Source: Lineus longissimus (taxonomy: Eukaryota; Nemertea; Pilidiophora; Heteronemertea; Lineidae). From it: a DNA stretch of 64,000 nt. The position numbers were made by a program, and so were the translations under genes. The stretch lies in NCBI RefSeq assembly GCF_910592395.1, contig NC_088309.1, positions 14,512,599-14,576,598 of the forward strand, read 5' to 3'. This document shows positions 11,847 through 22,795 of this stretch, piece after piece (within the stretch, counting starts at the first letter, position 1; each line of letters opens with the position of its first letter). The notes beneath the pieces are model-generated. The model worked only from the letters and a program-made list of their open reading frames with translations. It was not told the DNA's origin and searched no databases.

Positions 11847-12504
11847 ATGGAGGGACTAGATATGCTTATGTCAGATGAATCGTTACGGCGCTGGCTCGAA
11901 AGCACGCAGAAAGAAATGAACATCATCGCACGTGAATTGCAAGAGGTTAGTGCTACAACACCTGGGCTGAGAAATGCCGGTATTAGCCCCATCGCTCCTG
12001 CAGAACTAAAACAGGTCACAGATCACCAAGATCCACTCCCAGCGATGGAAACTCCGTTCGACTAAACGTAAGTCACCAAGGCCACTGCCACCTGAACAAC
12101 AACCGGGTTCAGTTGATCAGTTTAAAGAGGAGTTTGATAAATGACAGAGTCGTGTCGAATCGGACGATGGTTTAAATAGGCAAGAAAGCCGTATTGAACG
12201 CTATGGATGACTTACTAAATTAAGTAAAGCCTGACTGGCTGTACAAGGTACTGACATCCACAGTTAATATTTTGGGAAACATGTTGGCCAACATGTTGTC
12301 CAGGTGCGATGTTATCGAAAATGTTGGCAGTGTGTACAGTTCGGAAACATTCGGTAACATGTTGGCCAAATGTTGCTCAAATGTTGTCGAAATAATACAA
12401 AATCAATTTTGTTGCCGAGATGCTAATGATGTTGTCGAGTTTTATCCAATCAGAAATAGGCCACAAATCACATGATCTACCCTGAGCCATGTGATGTAGT
12501 CAAA

Positions 12505-12681
12505 ATGGCAGCCTCAAGCAAGGAATGGTTACTGAGTGAAGTTGAACAACTTATTGCAGTATGGGAAAGTTGTGCCTGTTTATGGGATGTAACATCCATG
12601 GAATATAAAGACAAGAACAAAAAGAAAGCTGCTATTCTAGAAATAGCTACAAAATTTGCCCCATGCTGGTGTCTCATATAA
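12505..12681 (+). pseudogene. MADF-domain protein, N-terminal fragment
   Basis: The ATG at 12505 opens a 58-codon frame. It contains EVEQLIAVWESCACLWDVTS, then EYKDKNKKKAAILEIA, matching the first half of a MADF (Myb/SANT-like) DNA-binding domain: a Leu-Ile helix, CLWD, then a Tyr-Lys basic helix. PIF/Harbinger elements typically encode such a protein to bring the transposase to DNA and the nucleus. It is truncated after the first helices by the internal deletion. Confidence 0.65.
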
Positions 12682-12803
12682 ATCCATGGTCTTGTCCACA
12701 CTCTTTTCTCATCTTTACGTCTTCTTCGCCGTCTTTCAATCAGGATACGTAAAATTATGGCAGAGCCATCGACAATACATCCTCTTCTCTTGGAATCTTC
12801 CAT
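12650..12803 (-). pseudogene. Harbinger transposase N-terminal fragment
   Basis: The minus-strand frame from 12803 reads through LIERRRRRRKDEKRVWTRP, then WIYMRHQHGANF. The arginine run followed by an aromatic-Arg-Pro-Trp segment and HGA is the usual N terminus of PIF/Harbinger transposases (DDE_4 family). The catalytic domain is absent. It faces the MADF fragment, as expected if an internal deletion joined two convergent genes. Confidence 0.5.
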
Positions 12804-13665
12804 TGTTTATGAATTATCCTCCAAAATATTCCCTCCAAATCCTCATTTCTCGGAAACATTCGACAACAAGTTGCCCAACATGTTGTCGAATGTTGTCATG
12901 TGTATACAGGGCCAAATTTTCGATAACATCGCACCTGGACAACATGTTGGCCAACATGTTTCCCAAAATGTTGTCAGTGTGTACAGAGCTTAAACGACAG
13001 GAACAACGGTCCAGAAGGAGGTGCCGGATGTGTGCGAGGGAGCTCAGGGACCCGCTATCCCTGATCCTGCCTTGAACCCTGAGTCAGCACTTAATAGCAG
13101 TTTAGCGAAGTTCGTAGACACCATGAAACAGTTAGCCGTGAAGTCAGCATTACCTCCCCTTGAGGTAGTAAAGTTTACGGGAGACCCGTGCCAATACAAT
13201 AAGTTCATAACTACATTCAACTCCATGGCTAACTCTCAGAATATAAATGAATCGCAAAAGATGGCTCGACTCATGCGGTTTGTGGACGGTTGTGCCATTC
13301 TTGAAGCGTAGGTTCTGGCGGCCGCATATGATCACAGAAGTATGTGTCCAAGCTTTAGTTGAAGGTCCCAGCACTGCGTCCAGTGATGCTGAAGCGTTAA
13401 ATGAATTCGCCGACAAATCCCGAACCGTACTGGAGACATTGATATCAATTGATGTCCTTGGGGTAAGAAAAAATCTCTCTAAAATGTCTCGGAAGCTCCC
13501 ACTGCCGTTGCAGTGTAAATGGCGCGACCAAGCGCAGAAGAAAAGAGACTTTGGTGAGTCATTAAAGTTGCAGGACCTGGTCAAATTCATTGAAAGGTCA
13601 GCCGACGCTGCAAACGATCCGATCTTTGGTAAGGTTGGGAGATCAAGAGGGATAAACCAAAGTTA

Positions 13666-14039
13666 AGCTTACAGACCGCGGCTGGGCCAACGAAAGAAAA
13701 GAGAAGAAACTTTTCAACCCAGGTTCAGGCTCAGAGTAATCCAGCTCCAGGAAAGAAGGAGTCTGCTCCGGGGCGTAAACGGGAATGTTCTAAATGTAAA
13801 TCGAATCCTTTACTCAGAGAGTGCCCAGACTTTAAAGCATCTGAATATAAACATCGAAGCATTGTAGCAAGGGCAAACGGTCTTTGCTTTAACTGTCTTT
13901 TTAATGGCCATTATCTTGCAGACTGTAAGACACCCCCCCCCCCCCCCCCAATGTACTGACTGTACTGGGAAGCCCCACGCTTTGTTGTATCGCGAAACTG
14001 AGAAGCCTAGGTCCGTGAACAACAGCAATTGGCTCTGAT
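13666..14039 (+). pseudogene. BEL/Pao zinc-knuckle segment
   Basis: Encodes CSKCKSNPLLREC and then a perfect CX2CX4HX4C knuckle, CFNCLFNGHYLADC, followed by a CTDC pair. This is the nucleic-acid-binding region between gag and protease in BEL/Pao. A C homopolymer (about 13931-13947) lies directly after the knuckle and disrupts or extends the frame, with variants of the run shifting phase. Confidence 0.75.
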
Positions 14040-14735
14040 ATAGCAGGCTCGAAAGTCGCCCTTCAGACAGTGCCCGTAAGGAATATTGGGCCCAATGGTA
14101 AGAGCATCAAAACATCTGCCCTCTTCTGCCAATGAGGAATCCTTTTTGATAACAAGTTAGCCAAGAAGTTGAACATTAGTTGTGATCATGATGGGCAAGA
14201 ACTGTTGAGCATTTGTACTACGGCTGGAGAATCAACAGTCAAGGTTGGTAAAAGTGTGTTGCAACTAAAACCAGCCATGGGTGACACCCCAGATGGGCTT
14301 GCCATTAATGTACCAGTTAAGGCAGTTGATGACTTCAACATGGACACTAGCCGGCCTGCTGATATTCCGCAATGGTCACATCTGAAAAGAATAGCCTACC
14401 ATAGGTAGATGAATACCAAGTCCACTTGCTGATAGAAACTAATGTACCAGCTGCGCAAGTCCATCTAGAAAGCCGGATCGGCGGAGAAAACGAACCTTTT
14501 GCTGTGTGTACAGTGTTGTCAGTATTTGGTCCCTTGGAGGAGGTCAACCTAAGAACAAGTTCAAGATCAATTTTCTGAAACGTAAGGGAACGGAAAATAT
14601 TGAGTCGCAGGTGGCCCAGTTCTTAGAATTAGACAATGTTGGTGTAGCAGAAAGGAAGGGAATGGCTGTTGAATATCACCGTGCGCTGAAACTGTTGGAA
14701 GCCTCAACTGAAAGGATTGACGGCATGAAGTAGGC
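14040..14735 (+). pseudogene. BEL/Pao protease and start of RT
   Basis: The segment from 14040 carries VALQTVPVRN, then after a shift FLITSLAKKLNISCD, where the retropepsin active-site region (usually D-[ST]-G-x-x-x-[ST]) should lie but is degraded. The following VNGPLG-like stretch reads FGPLGGGQPKN, and then IESQVAQFLELDNVG and VEYHRALKLLEAST correspond to the start of the RT domain. Sequence then jumps to integrase. The first RT motifs are the last RT sequence present. Confidence 0.6.
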
Positions 14736-14789
14736 AGGTTGGATAAAGCTCCAAGCCTTTCATTCGAGGAAAAACACTCTATGACCATA

Positions 14790-15903
14790 CCTGCTTAATA
14801 TCATGCCAGTGTACTGAGTGCAAGAGACTGTCACAGAAAGTTCGGTCATACCGGCCGGGAGCATATCTTGGCTGAAACACGCAGAAGATTCTGGATCGTT
14901 TGAGGGAGGCGCCTAGCAAAGCAGATTGTCCGAGGATGCATCATATGAAGTCGCCGAAATACCCGAAAAATGGACCAACTCATGGCTTCACTGCCCATGT
15001 AAAGGCTAGTCCCATTTGAACCAGCTTTCAGTAGTAGCGAAATCGATCTGTTTGGACCCCTACGGGTCAACTGGGGCCGCAACGGTACAGCCAAACGCTG
15101 GGGCTGCATGTTTACTTGCCTCAATACAAGATCTTTTTTCATTGAGCCTGTACAATCGCTGAGTACAGATGACTTTATTCTCGTGTTGAGACAATTTATA
15201 GCAAGAAGAGGTCCTCCAAATGAGATTTTTACCAGTGCCGAGATAAAACTGCGTGAAGCGGTCAAAAATTGGAACCAAGACAAAATCGAGGTGACGTTGT
15301 AGCAGCAAAGCGTCACTTGGATCTTCCAGCCGCCGACAGCCGCCCACATGTCGGGAGTGTGGGAGCGCCTCAAAACTGTTAAGAGACATCCCAAGGCCTT
15401 GTCAGGAGACAGGCTGCTGACTGAATTTGGTCTTCGATCATTTCTCGCTGAAACTAACGCAATCATGAATGGTCGCCCGCTGTGTCATTGTGTCAGAAGA
15501 CCCGCAAGATTGTGAAGCACTAACAACATATCATTTCTTGCTTCACCGGAAAGTGACGGGAATTCCACCGAGATTTTTCCTGAAACAAGACTATTTGCTG
15601 AAAAGAGAGTGGAGAAAGGTACAATAGCTGCTAGACCTCTACTGGAAAAGATGGCTGCGGAAATATCTCCCCGAACTGCATCAGCGAGAAAAATGGCGAC
15701 ACGGAAAACGTAATCTCAGAGTCGGTGACTTAATCCTGCTGGCGGAGGACAATATCAAAAGAGGACAGTTGCCATTAGGACGTGTTACTGAAGCCTTCCC
15801 TGGGACGGACGGTGTTAGAAGATCAGCGTCAGTAAAAACCACGACCGCAGAATTCCACCGACTAATTGCCAATGTTAAGTTTCATTCAGGCTTTGTTTTC
15901 TAG
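14790..15903 (+). pseudogene. BEL/Pao integrase and C-terminal domain
   Basis: Several frames together give a zinc-binding-type segment (RRRFWI, then IVRGC), an FEPAFSSSEIDLFGPLRVNW start of the catalytic core with a conserved Asp, RRGPPNEIFTSA, and WIFQPPTAAHMSGVWERL. The C-terminal part (to TAG at 15903) has LYWKRWLRKYLPELHQREKW, then LRVGDLILLAED and LPLGRVTEAFPGTDG, highly typical of BEL/Pao integrases. The domain inserts cDNA into the genome. Multiple frameshifts make it inactive. Confidence 0.78.
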
Positions 15904-16012
15904 GTCATATACTTTATGAGCGAGACCTTTTAGGTTTGGTCTGGCCAGGTTCTTTTACACATATAATTTGATAATTGTGTTGAATGGTTTCAATGCTGTA
16001 CCTGAGAATAAG

Positions 16013-18382
16013 CAAAACAGATTAGTTCAAAAAACCTCTAACTTAAAAACCAGAAATATAGCCTTTCTTCCGGCATCTGTAGATCAGGGACCAGTCTACC
16101 GATTCTGACGATTCTTGTACCACTGAACTGCATCTGCTCGCTACTACCCAATGGTATTTACTTCTTAGTCTTTCAGTTAAGCAATTCATCACCATGTTGC
16201 ATTGTATGTACGGCTGTTTTTACAACTGAGCCGAATTTTGAGGCAATGGTCCTGTTGACAATGTGTTCTTTTATCACCCTATGTGCCGCTAGTGTACACT
16301 CACATGAGTAAGTAATGAGTGTTGCCATGGTAGAGTGTAGGCCAATCCAGTGGGTGGGTAGTAATACGGAAATTAGCAATAATAGTTCACAGTGTTTAAA
16401 AATTGAATCTACTTTGATTAGTTCAACATCAAGGTTATAGGTAAAATGTGAAAACTTTGTAGTGTGTGTATGTAGTATTCGATGGATGAGACACCTTTGA
16501 TACAGGTGTATTAGTTTATAATTGATCATGACCGTCATTTATCTGTCATCCCGCAATCATTTCAGGCCAGGTAACCATTGAAATGTGACGTTGGTTGGAA
16601 CAGTGACAGAACATTCCCTTCTATTGTATTTTGAGAACTGTCCAAAGTCTATCGGCAGAGTTGGGTGTATACAAAACAAAGACCTAAGACCCAAGACCCA
16701 AGACCCTGCCCCTGAAAAAGTACAAAACAAAGACCCTTAGTGGTATAAAACAAAAACCCTGCCCAAAATCCATTTTCCCTCAGTTTCCGTCAAAACTGCT
16801 GCTACTCTTTGACTCAGTCAAATTTTTCAAAGGTACAAAACAAAGACCCATAGTAGTATAAAACAAAGACCCTGCCCAAAATCCATGAACGCATCGTGAT
16901 TATGCCATTAGAATTTGGTATGTAGGTTCTACCAATCCATATCCAACATTTCCTATGGAAATCGAATGCATCTATAGCATTCCCTGTCTCTACAGGGTTA
17001 AGAGCAAAATATGCATTGGGCTAATGTACGCAAAAATCATCTACGTACAGGAAATTTCTCTATCCTGTCACTGAAGGCCACTAGGTCTCTACAATGACTC
17101 AATCATCCTTAGAACAACCCATTTTACCTCAATTTTCGTCAGAACTGCTGCTACTCTTTGACTCAGTCAAATTTTTCAAAGGTACAAAACAAAGACCCAT
17201 AGTAGTATAAAACAAAGACCCTGCCCAAAATCCATGAACGCATCGTGATTATGCCATTAGAATTTGGTATGTAGGTTGTACCAATCCATATCCAACATTT
17301 CCTATGGAAATCGAATGCATCAGTAGCATCTATACAGGGTGAAAAGCAAAATATGGGCAGTTTATTCATCCACTCTAAATGTCCCAAACTGAATGTCCCC
17401 AACCACTAGAGCGGCAGTTATAATTTTCATGTCGGATGACTTCGAAGCCCGTGGCCAACAAAATTGGGATATTCATCTTGCCAAACTGCAGACGAACTCG
17501 GCCAAAATTCATATTTTTCCTACAAGATTAAATTGTTTTCCTTTGCGATGTGGATTACTTTGATTTTGTATGCCTATACCTCTGGTAAAATCTTAAACAG
17601 CACTGAAAATTACATCTGCCAATTTCTACCGAAGTAACATGATCAGACATTATGCTTACGTCCTGTTGACAACTCTACTATGGATGATTGAACCAACAAA
17701 GCAATTTTCAATGTCTTAAAAAGTCAAGGCTATTTACTCCGTTTCCTTTGTGAAGAACACGTGACTATGTTATCATCGATTTCAGCAACAGCACCTTCTG
17801 TGATTACTGGAGTATCTGTCAAGGATGGGCTTTAAGAGGCAGAGATACTGGGTGAATTTTTCTAAAAACTTTACATGGCCAAGAACAGCGTTGTAAGAGC
17901 TTGGTGAAATGACATGGTATTCATATTACATTACTTTCACATTTATCGATGGTTTGCAAATCTTTATGCCACTTGTATAGCTAATTCGGCCTACCAGCAA
18001 TTTGGTGCGGACAAAACCTCACAGCAAGTGGGTGGGAGGAGTTATGTGTGTTGGTTCAGTGTATATATGTAAATCAATCTATGCGCGCTCTATTGGAATA
18101 TTTTGGCACTTTGTACTCCTCATGACCATCACACTCACTCATGACAGGCAGTTTTGGCCAAAAACAGATGTGCATATAATGCCTTCTTGTGAAAGAGTCT
18201 TTTATTTAATGTTTGAATTGCCCTGCTCGGCTGTAAGGGGAGAGCATTAGCTTCACGTTGAGACCATAATCATTACAATCATCTAAAAACTGCCACCACA
18301 AGGTAGGGATTGAAAAGTGGCAATTTCATTCAAAAATTGAGAAAATCCAAGTCAGAGGTTTTTTTGAACTAATCTGTTTTTG
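16013..18382 (+). mobile_element. 2.4-kb TIR repeat, copy A
   Basis: Both ends carry inverted copies of CAAAACAGATTAGTTCAAAA followed by AACCTCT(A/G)ACTT. The same sequence recurs inverted at 45539-47947. Regions aligning include the SINE-free left part (16060-16660), the TTGACAGATACTCC region and the right part before the TIR. No transposase was recognised, so this is probably a non-autonomous DNA transposon or a decayed autonomous one. The target duplication was not resolved. Confidence 0.7.
16785..17325. repeat. Internal tandem duplication, about 348-bp period
   Basis: The block from ACTGCTGCTACTCTTTGACT through TACAAAACAAAGACCCATAG to CCATATCCAACATTTCCTAT occurs at about 16785-16985 and again at about 17133-17325. 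The shorter motif TATAAAACAAAGACCCTGCC also appears upstream near 16700-16770. Copy B of the element lacks the matching region, where a MITE sits instead. Confidence 0.8.
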
Positions 18383-18523
18383 GATAGACGAAGGTGGGGC
18401 TGTGGCGAGACTACCTAGATCAATAATCCGTTACTAGCTTATGACTTATTCGCATTGCAATTGTCAACTGTTGAAAATATCAAAAGGGCTGTATTGGGAT
18501 TCTTTACTCCCAACCGATTGTGA

Positions 18524-19312
18524 ATGCTAAGAACACCTTATGAAAAACTGCTCGTTCCTGTACGATTGGAAAGAACATTTCTCGAAGATGTACGTCCTGA
18601 AGAGGAGGCTAATCTTATTGACATAATTCTCGCACTACAGAAGCTAGACAAATCGGATGAGATACCTCTTATTGTCATTCCGGCCATTGATCTAGGTCTG
18701 TACCCGAGGAACTTAATACAATATCTGACGTCGATCGTCTGGCAAAGGCCAAGGACTGTATTCGCCAACTGCAAGATGCGGTAACAAGAAATTCCAATGA
18801 CATTCGTATAGTAAACTCTAAAGGTATTGATCGGAGTCGCTAGTAAAACGCCGACTGCATTTAAGCCCTCCAATTTGTGGGCTGATATAAAAACTCCTGA
18901 ATGGGATGACGATGCCTGTTCGGGAAGAGCTAAGAATAATGAGTCCGTCACTGCTATTCCTCGTGAAAATGTTGAGGCTACGAAAGTGTTTTCCTTTGTG
19001 GAGGTAATGATATCCAACAGCGGTAATTCTGCCTAGCCATCCTCGCCGGGTATTCGTGGTCGTGGCAGAGGTTGTTGTAGCAGGCCACCTTATAACGTTA
19101 GGGTGAGTTCTAACCTAGCTATGCCCCCTGAGGTTCATTGCCTTAAGGTGAGCAACATGTCGTAGAACACAAGTGTTCAGTCAGATGGTTTTACATCAGT
19201 GAAGAACAAAAGGAGTGAATGGCAAAAGAAACGTGTCGTGATGGGTTAATCTCATGCTAAAAATTGTGTTCTGAAAGGTGCAGCGGAACCGGACAGGGAC
19301 TTAATCATGTTA
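18524..19312 (+). pseudogene. LINE 2 ORF1, 5' part
   Basis: A frame from ATG 18524 (MLRTPYEKLLVPVRLERTF) gives an acidic, coiled segment. Frame shifts near 18720 and 18830 lead to SNLWADIKTPEWDDD, a Gly/Arg-rich stretch (GIRGRGRG), then RSEWQKKRVVMG and VLKGAAEPDRDL at 19209-19305. That last segment continues, in LINE 2 sense, only after the pogo insertion and the array, at 22787. Function is inferred from position before an endonuclease ORF and from the C-terminal fold described in the next ORF1 entry. Confidence 0.6.
19206..19312 (+). repeat. 107-bp array, unit 1 (left of pogo 1)
   Basis: Contains GTGAATGGCAAAAGAAACGT through GTGCAGCGGAACCGGACAGG and ends GACTTAATCATGTTA, where pogo 1 inserts. 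The remaining units are at 22152-22795. Confidence 0.85.
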
Positions 19313-19799
19313 CTGTCTTCTCCCACTAAACCAAGCGCCAGGAAAATGGCTCGAAAATGACTGAGTCCAGAAACATGGCAGTCTGTAGTTTTTTACGGGT
19401 GGGCTGCAAACCAAACATTCAATATGACAGCCAATTATAGTGATCAATGGATATTGGAAGACAACCTTGTAAATGTTGTCAATTCAATAACGCCTGGTCG
19501 CGGCCAGGGCCAGTAATCTCTGCAGTTAGGGTGATGATTATTGAAGTTACGAAAGTCTATTACAAGTCCATGTAAATGGTTGAGCGATCCAGCTGAGTTT
19601 TTCAAATGAATTTATTTTATCTGATCGATTATGGAATAGCTTTCTTGTGGGGGAAATCCAATGAAGGGAACTTTCGTGTCAAATGTCATAATTGTTGACT
19701 ACCATCTTGCTTTGACCACGTTCATCTGGTAAGATGCACGCAATCTGATGGATTTTGAGGGTAGGCCTAGAAGGCACCCTGATGATCTTAACGTATTGA

Positions 19800-21730
19800 A
19801 TGGAGCATGGAGATGATGTTGACAGCCCTGACCCTGATACCACTACTGATGATGATGATGATGATGATGCTGATGATGATGATGATGATGATGTAGATGA
19901 TGCTAACCAAGCTGTATCGGGTGCACGTAGGCACCAGAAAAGCTACAGTCTCAATCAGAAGATTGACTTTATCGAGACATACCAATTGGAGCATGCTATA
20001 GGATTACATCATGCTGAAACTGCGACATCCTTTGCTAGACACCACCGCATAGCACCGCAGACATTTAGACGTTGGATAAGCACACATGATGACTTGTTTG
20101 CCCTCAGAGATAGATCAACTCAAGACCATAGAAGACGGAGGAGACAATGGCAACACGGCACTGATGCACAAGTAGTGTTTCTTCAAGCATTCTATTCCTC
20201 GCTAAATGAATTTCCTTCTTTGTTGGCCTATACTGACTGGAATAAGTCCGCTTCTGTGTCATGGACGGAACAATAAGTCGCATGATACATCAAAGCGACT
20301 GACCCTGACCATGCCTTTAACAATATCAGTATGATTGTTCCTGGGACCCTTATTCCTAGGACTAACATTTCGTTCATACCTGTGGTCATCACCAATCAAT
20401 ATTTCCTAAGATGTTATACGTGTTAGCTTTTTTGTTTCAGCATACTCGCCCGAAATGGAAGACAATTTGAACACCTGGTTCCTTGAGCGCCGAAGACTTG
20501 GTTTCCCTGTTTCCGGTGAGGATATTAAAGGGCAAGCTGGAAGAGAATTTCGGCAGTGGTGGGCAGAGCTTCCGAACGAAACAAAGGCCGAAAGACAAGA
20601 ACAGAGACCCCTGCGAAACCTTTTCCATGCATCTGCACATTGGCTTAGCAACTTTATGGAAAGGTGAGCTTTATTCCTCTGTTGCATGGATCGGCCTTAA
20701 CGTACGGAATGGATTGTATTCGGTGAATTTTAGTAATATGCAAATTCAATTTTAGGAAACAAATCAGCTATCGAAGGAAGACCAAATATTCAAGGGGGTT
20801 ACCTGACAACGCCCAGGCTTTGGTTGCCGACTACCGGGGAGAGTTTGCCAACCTCATCAGAGACGCTGATTTTGATGTCATCATGAACATGATCATGAAC
20901 ATTTGATATGGTGCCAAGATCAACAATGGAAGCGACTGGGTATCAGAATGTTGACATTAGATCATCCCAAGGCAACCCGAAACTTGGATGCACGGTGACT
21001 CTAGTAGTTACGACAGATGGACGAAAAGGACGAGCCGAGGTATACTTCAGAGGCTTGGCACCAGATGGTGACGTCATTCGGCAGCTTCAGGCGGATGCTC
21101 CAGACAATGTGCGAGTGAGTATTGGCATAGAATACAAGTCCGTGGTTGTAGTACAGGACATGTACCAGATGTCATCAGTGTTGTCATTGACGATCAGACA
21201 TTCTAGTTAATGGTAGTATTTTTTAGGAAAATCAATCGCTAATCGAGTGGTTGCAGGCCCTGATTGTGCCATTTGTAGCAGGTGCCACGTTCCTGTTACT
21301 TTTAGACATGTATCCGGCGCATCGAAATCAGCAGTTTCGTGATGCAATCAACGCAGAGAATGGGACAGACACTTTTATCCCAGGACAATGTACTTCGCTG
21401 CTGCAGCCCATGGACTTGACCGTGAACAGGGACTTCAAGTGTCACCTGAGGACCATTTGGAAAGTGTGGAAAATCGGCCACATCGATGATCAAGGACAGT
21501 GTGAGCGGATCACCAGGCGGGAAGTGGTCAGGATGATCAGCCTCGGCTGGGAAAGGGTCACACAACAGACGATTATGAACGATTGGAGAGCCAGTGGCCT
21601 AGTTCCTGAGGACAATGACGAAGTCGGGGAGGGGGTAGAGATGGTAAATGGTGAGCTTGAGCAGTTTGTTGAGGGGATTGAGTTTTCGGAAGGAGAAGAG
21701 GATGATGATGTTATTGATGATGACGTGTAA
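19800..21730 (+). pseudogene. Pogo-type transposase, four exons, first catalytic Asp lost
   Basis: The exons I can place are about 19800-20171, 20441-20663, 20756-21114 and 21227-21730. Acceptors read TTTCAG, TTTTAG and TTTTAG, and donors at 20664 and 21115 read GTGAGC and GTGAGT. Exon 1 has an Asp-rich stretch encoded by a GAT repeat, then a psq-type HTH (KSYSLNQKIDFIETYQ, SFARHHRIAPQTFRRW). Exon 2 is a CENP-B-type HTH (MEDNLNTWFLERRRLGFPVS). Exons 3-4 hold the DDE domain: second Asp in LLLLDMYPAHRN, third in TSLLQPMDLTVNRDFK. Where family members have a DET motif (first Asp), about eight codons are missing around 20898-20908 and the frame shifts, so the enzyme should be dead. The exon 1 donor is unclear. 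Confidence 0.82.
19849..19898. repeat. GAT trinucleotide repeat
   Basis: Imperfect GAT/GAC repeats within the transposase exon 1 encode a poly-Asp tract. Confidence 0.9.
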
Positions 21731-22151
21731 ACCCCGTTTGGATAATAAAATTGATTGGTAAATTGATAAGTAAATCTGTGATCTTCTTTAATTTATTCGT
21801 TGACAACAAGACTTCTTTATTGGGACATTCTGCAGACCCATGAAGCTGGCTTTATCATAGACCCCATATTAGACCCCATATTAGACATTTCTGGTCAACC
21901 AACACTATAGGCATAAAATGAGGACATTAGTTGTATTGTATTCATTCATTCAGTACAGGACTACCCCATGTCAATGTTCATGTCTTTTATCCACTTACGT
22001 GGAAGGCAATGGCATTGCCCACGAAAAGGGAGTCAATTATCAGCTGTGGCTGTTCTTTCTAATGTTCGCCTGCCACCAGTCAAATCGGCCTATTCATTTG
22101 GACTTAGTCATTTTACGATTCAGCCGCGCTCGGTTTAGTGGGAGAAGACAG

Positions 22152-22795
22152 TATATATAGGAGTGAATGGCAAAAGAAACGTGTCGTGATGGGTCAATCT
22201 CATGCTGAAAATTGTGTTCTGAAAGGTGCAGCGGTACCGGACAGGGACTTAATCATATTATATATAGGCGTGAATGGCAAAAGAAACGTGTCGTGATGGG
22301 TCAATCTCATGCTGAAAATTGTGTTCTGAAAGGTGTAGCGGAACCGGACAGGGACTTAATCATATTATATATAGGAGTGAATGGCAAAAGAAACGTGTCG
22401 TGATGGGCCAATCTCATGCTGAAAATGGTGTTCTGAAAGGTGCAGCGGTACCGGACAGGGACTTAATCATATTATATATAGGCGTGAATGGCAAAAGAAA
22501 CGTGTCGTGATGGGTCAATCTCATGCTGAAAATTGTGTTCTGAAAGGTGTAGCGGAACCGGACAGGGACTTAATCATATTATATATAGGAGTGAATGGCA
22601 AAAGAAACGTGTCGTGATGGGCCAATCTCATGCTGAAAATGGTGTTCTGAAAGGTGCAGCGGAACCGGACAGGGACTTAATCGTATTATATATAGGAGTG
22701 AATGGCAAAAGAAACGTGTCGTGATGGGGCAATCTCATGCTGAAAATGGTGTTCTGAAAGGTGCAGCGGAACCGGACAGGGACTTATTCATATTT
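22152..22795 (+). repeat. 107-bp tandem array, six units
   Basis: Six units of 107 bp, each GTGAATGGCAAAAGAAACGT through GGACAGGGACTTAATCATAT, are joined by TATATATAGG(A/C). Units alternate in GGAGTG/GGCGTG and GTACC/GAACC variants, suggesting block duplication of pairs. The last unit runs into ORF1 sequence (GACTTATTCATATTTCGTC). 107 is not a multiple of 3, so each added unit shifts the ORF1 frame. Confidence 0.92.

Larger units (their letters stand above)
12268..12989. mobile_element. Harbinger/MADF-type deletion derivative
   Basis: TTAA occurs immediately outside both ends (12264-12267 and 12990-12993). The ends share a long inverted repeat, TTTTGGGAAACATGTTGGCC followed by AACATGTTGTCCAGGTGCGA. 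The right terminus is about 20 bp longer. The palindrome CAACATGTTG and variants recur near both ends. Inside, a MADF-domain start lies on the plus strand and a Harbinger-transposase-like N terminus on the minus strand, meeting head to tail at about 12650. The body of both genes appears to have been deleted. TTA(A) fits the PIF/Harbinger preference. Confidence 0.7.
11847..13665 (+). pseudogene. BEL/Pao gag polyprotein remnant
   Basis: The N-terminal piece (11847-12065) has a short helical segment, SLRRWLESTQKEMN. After the insertion, 13021-13311 encodes the BEL/Pao gag signature LPPLEVVKFTGDP followed by YNKFITTFNSM. Then, one frame over, 13330-13665 contains LNEFADKSRTVLETL, LPLPLQCKWRDQAQKKRD and DLVKFIERSADAANDPIFG, typical of the DUF1759 region. 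The product would be the structural capsid-type protein of the retrotransposon. At least one frameshift near 13310 and a stop near 12065 break it. Confidence 0.75.
11847..15903 (+). mobile_element. BEL/Pao LTR retrotransposon, internally deleted
   Basis: The coding order is gag (with DUF1759-like domain), zinc knuckles, aspartic protease, the first codons of RT, then directly integrase and its C-terminal domain. Most of the RT and all of RNase H are missing between about 14735 and 14790. A 722-bp Harbinger-like derivative sits in gag (12268-12989). Several frameshifts and stops are present. No LTR pair was identified, so the element limits are coding limits only. It is not functional. Confidence 0.8.
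19313..22151 (+). mobile_element. Pogo-type DNA transposon 1
   Basis: Bounded by TA (19311-19312 and 22152-22153). The TIRs are CTGTCTTCTCCCACTAAACC followed by (A/G)AGCGC, then a patchily conserved stretch including AAAATGACT(G/A)AGTCC. It is 2839 bp and encodes one intron-containing transposase. TA target and transposase both fit the pogo/Tigger branch of Tc1/mariner. The insertion point is a junction of the 107-bp array, so the empty sequence is visible in the other units. Confidence 0.9.

Noticed and set aside
19800-19994. Poly-Asp stretch as a calcium-binding protein
   Set aside because: The acidic run is a GAT microsatellite in a transposase exon; the following psq-type HTH explains the gene.
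22212-22724. Repeated 63-codon frames (MCSERCSG...)
   Set aside because: Out-of-phase reading of the 107-bp array; the true sense is ORF1 of LINE 2.
22152-22795. CRISPR-like array
   Set aside because: Units are directly joined with no unique spacers, and the repeated DNA is retrotransposon coding sequence in a eukaryotic context.
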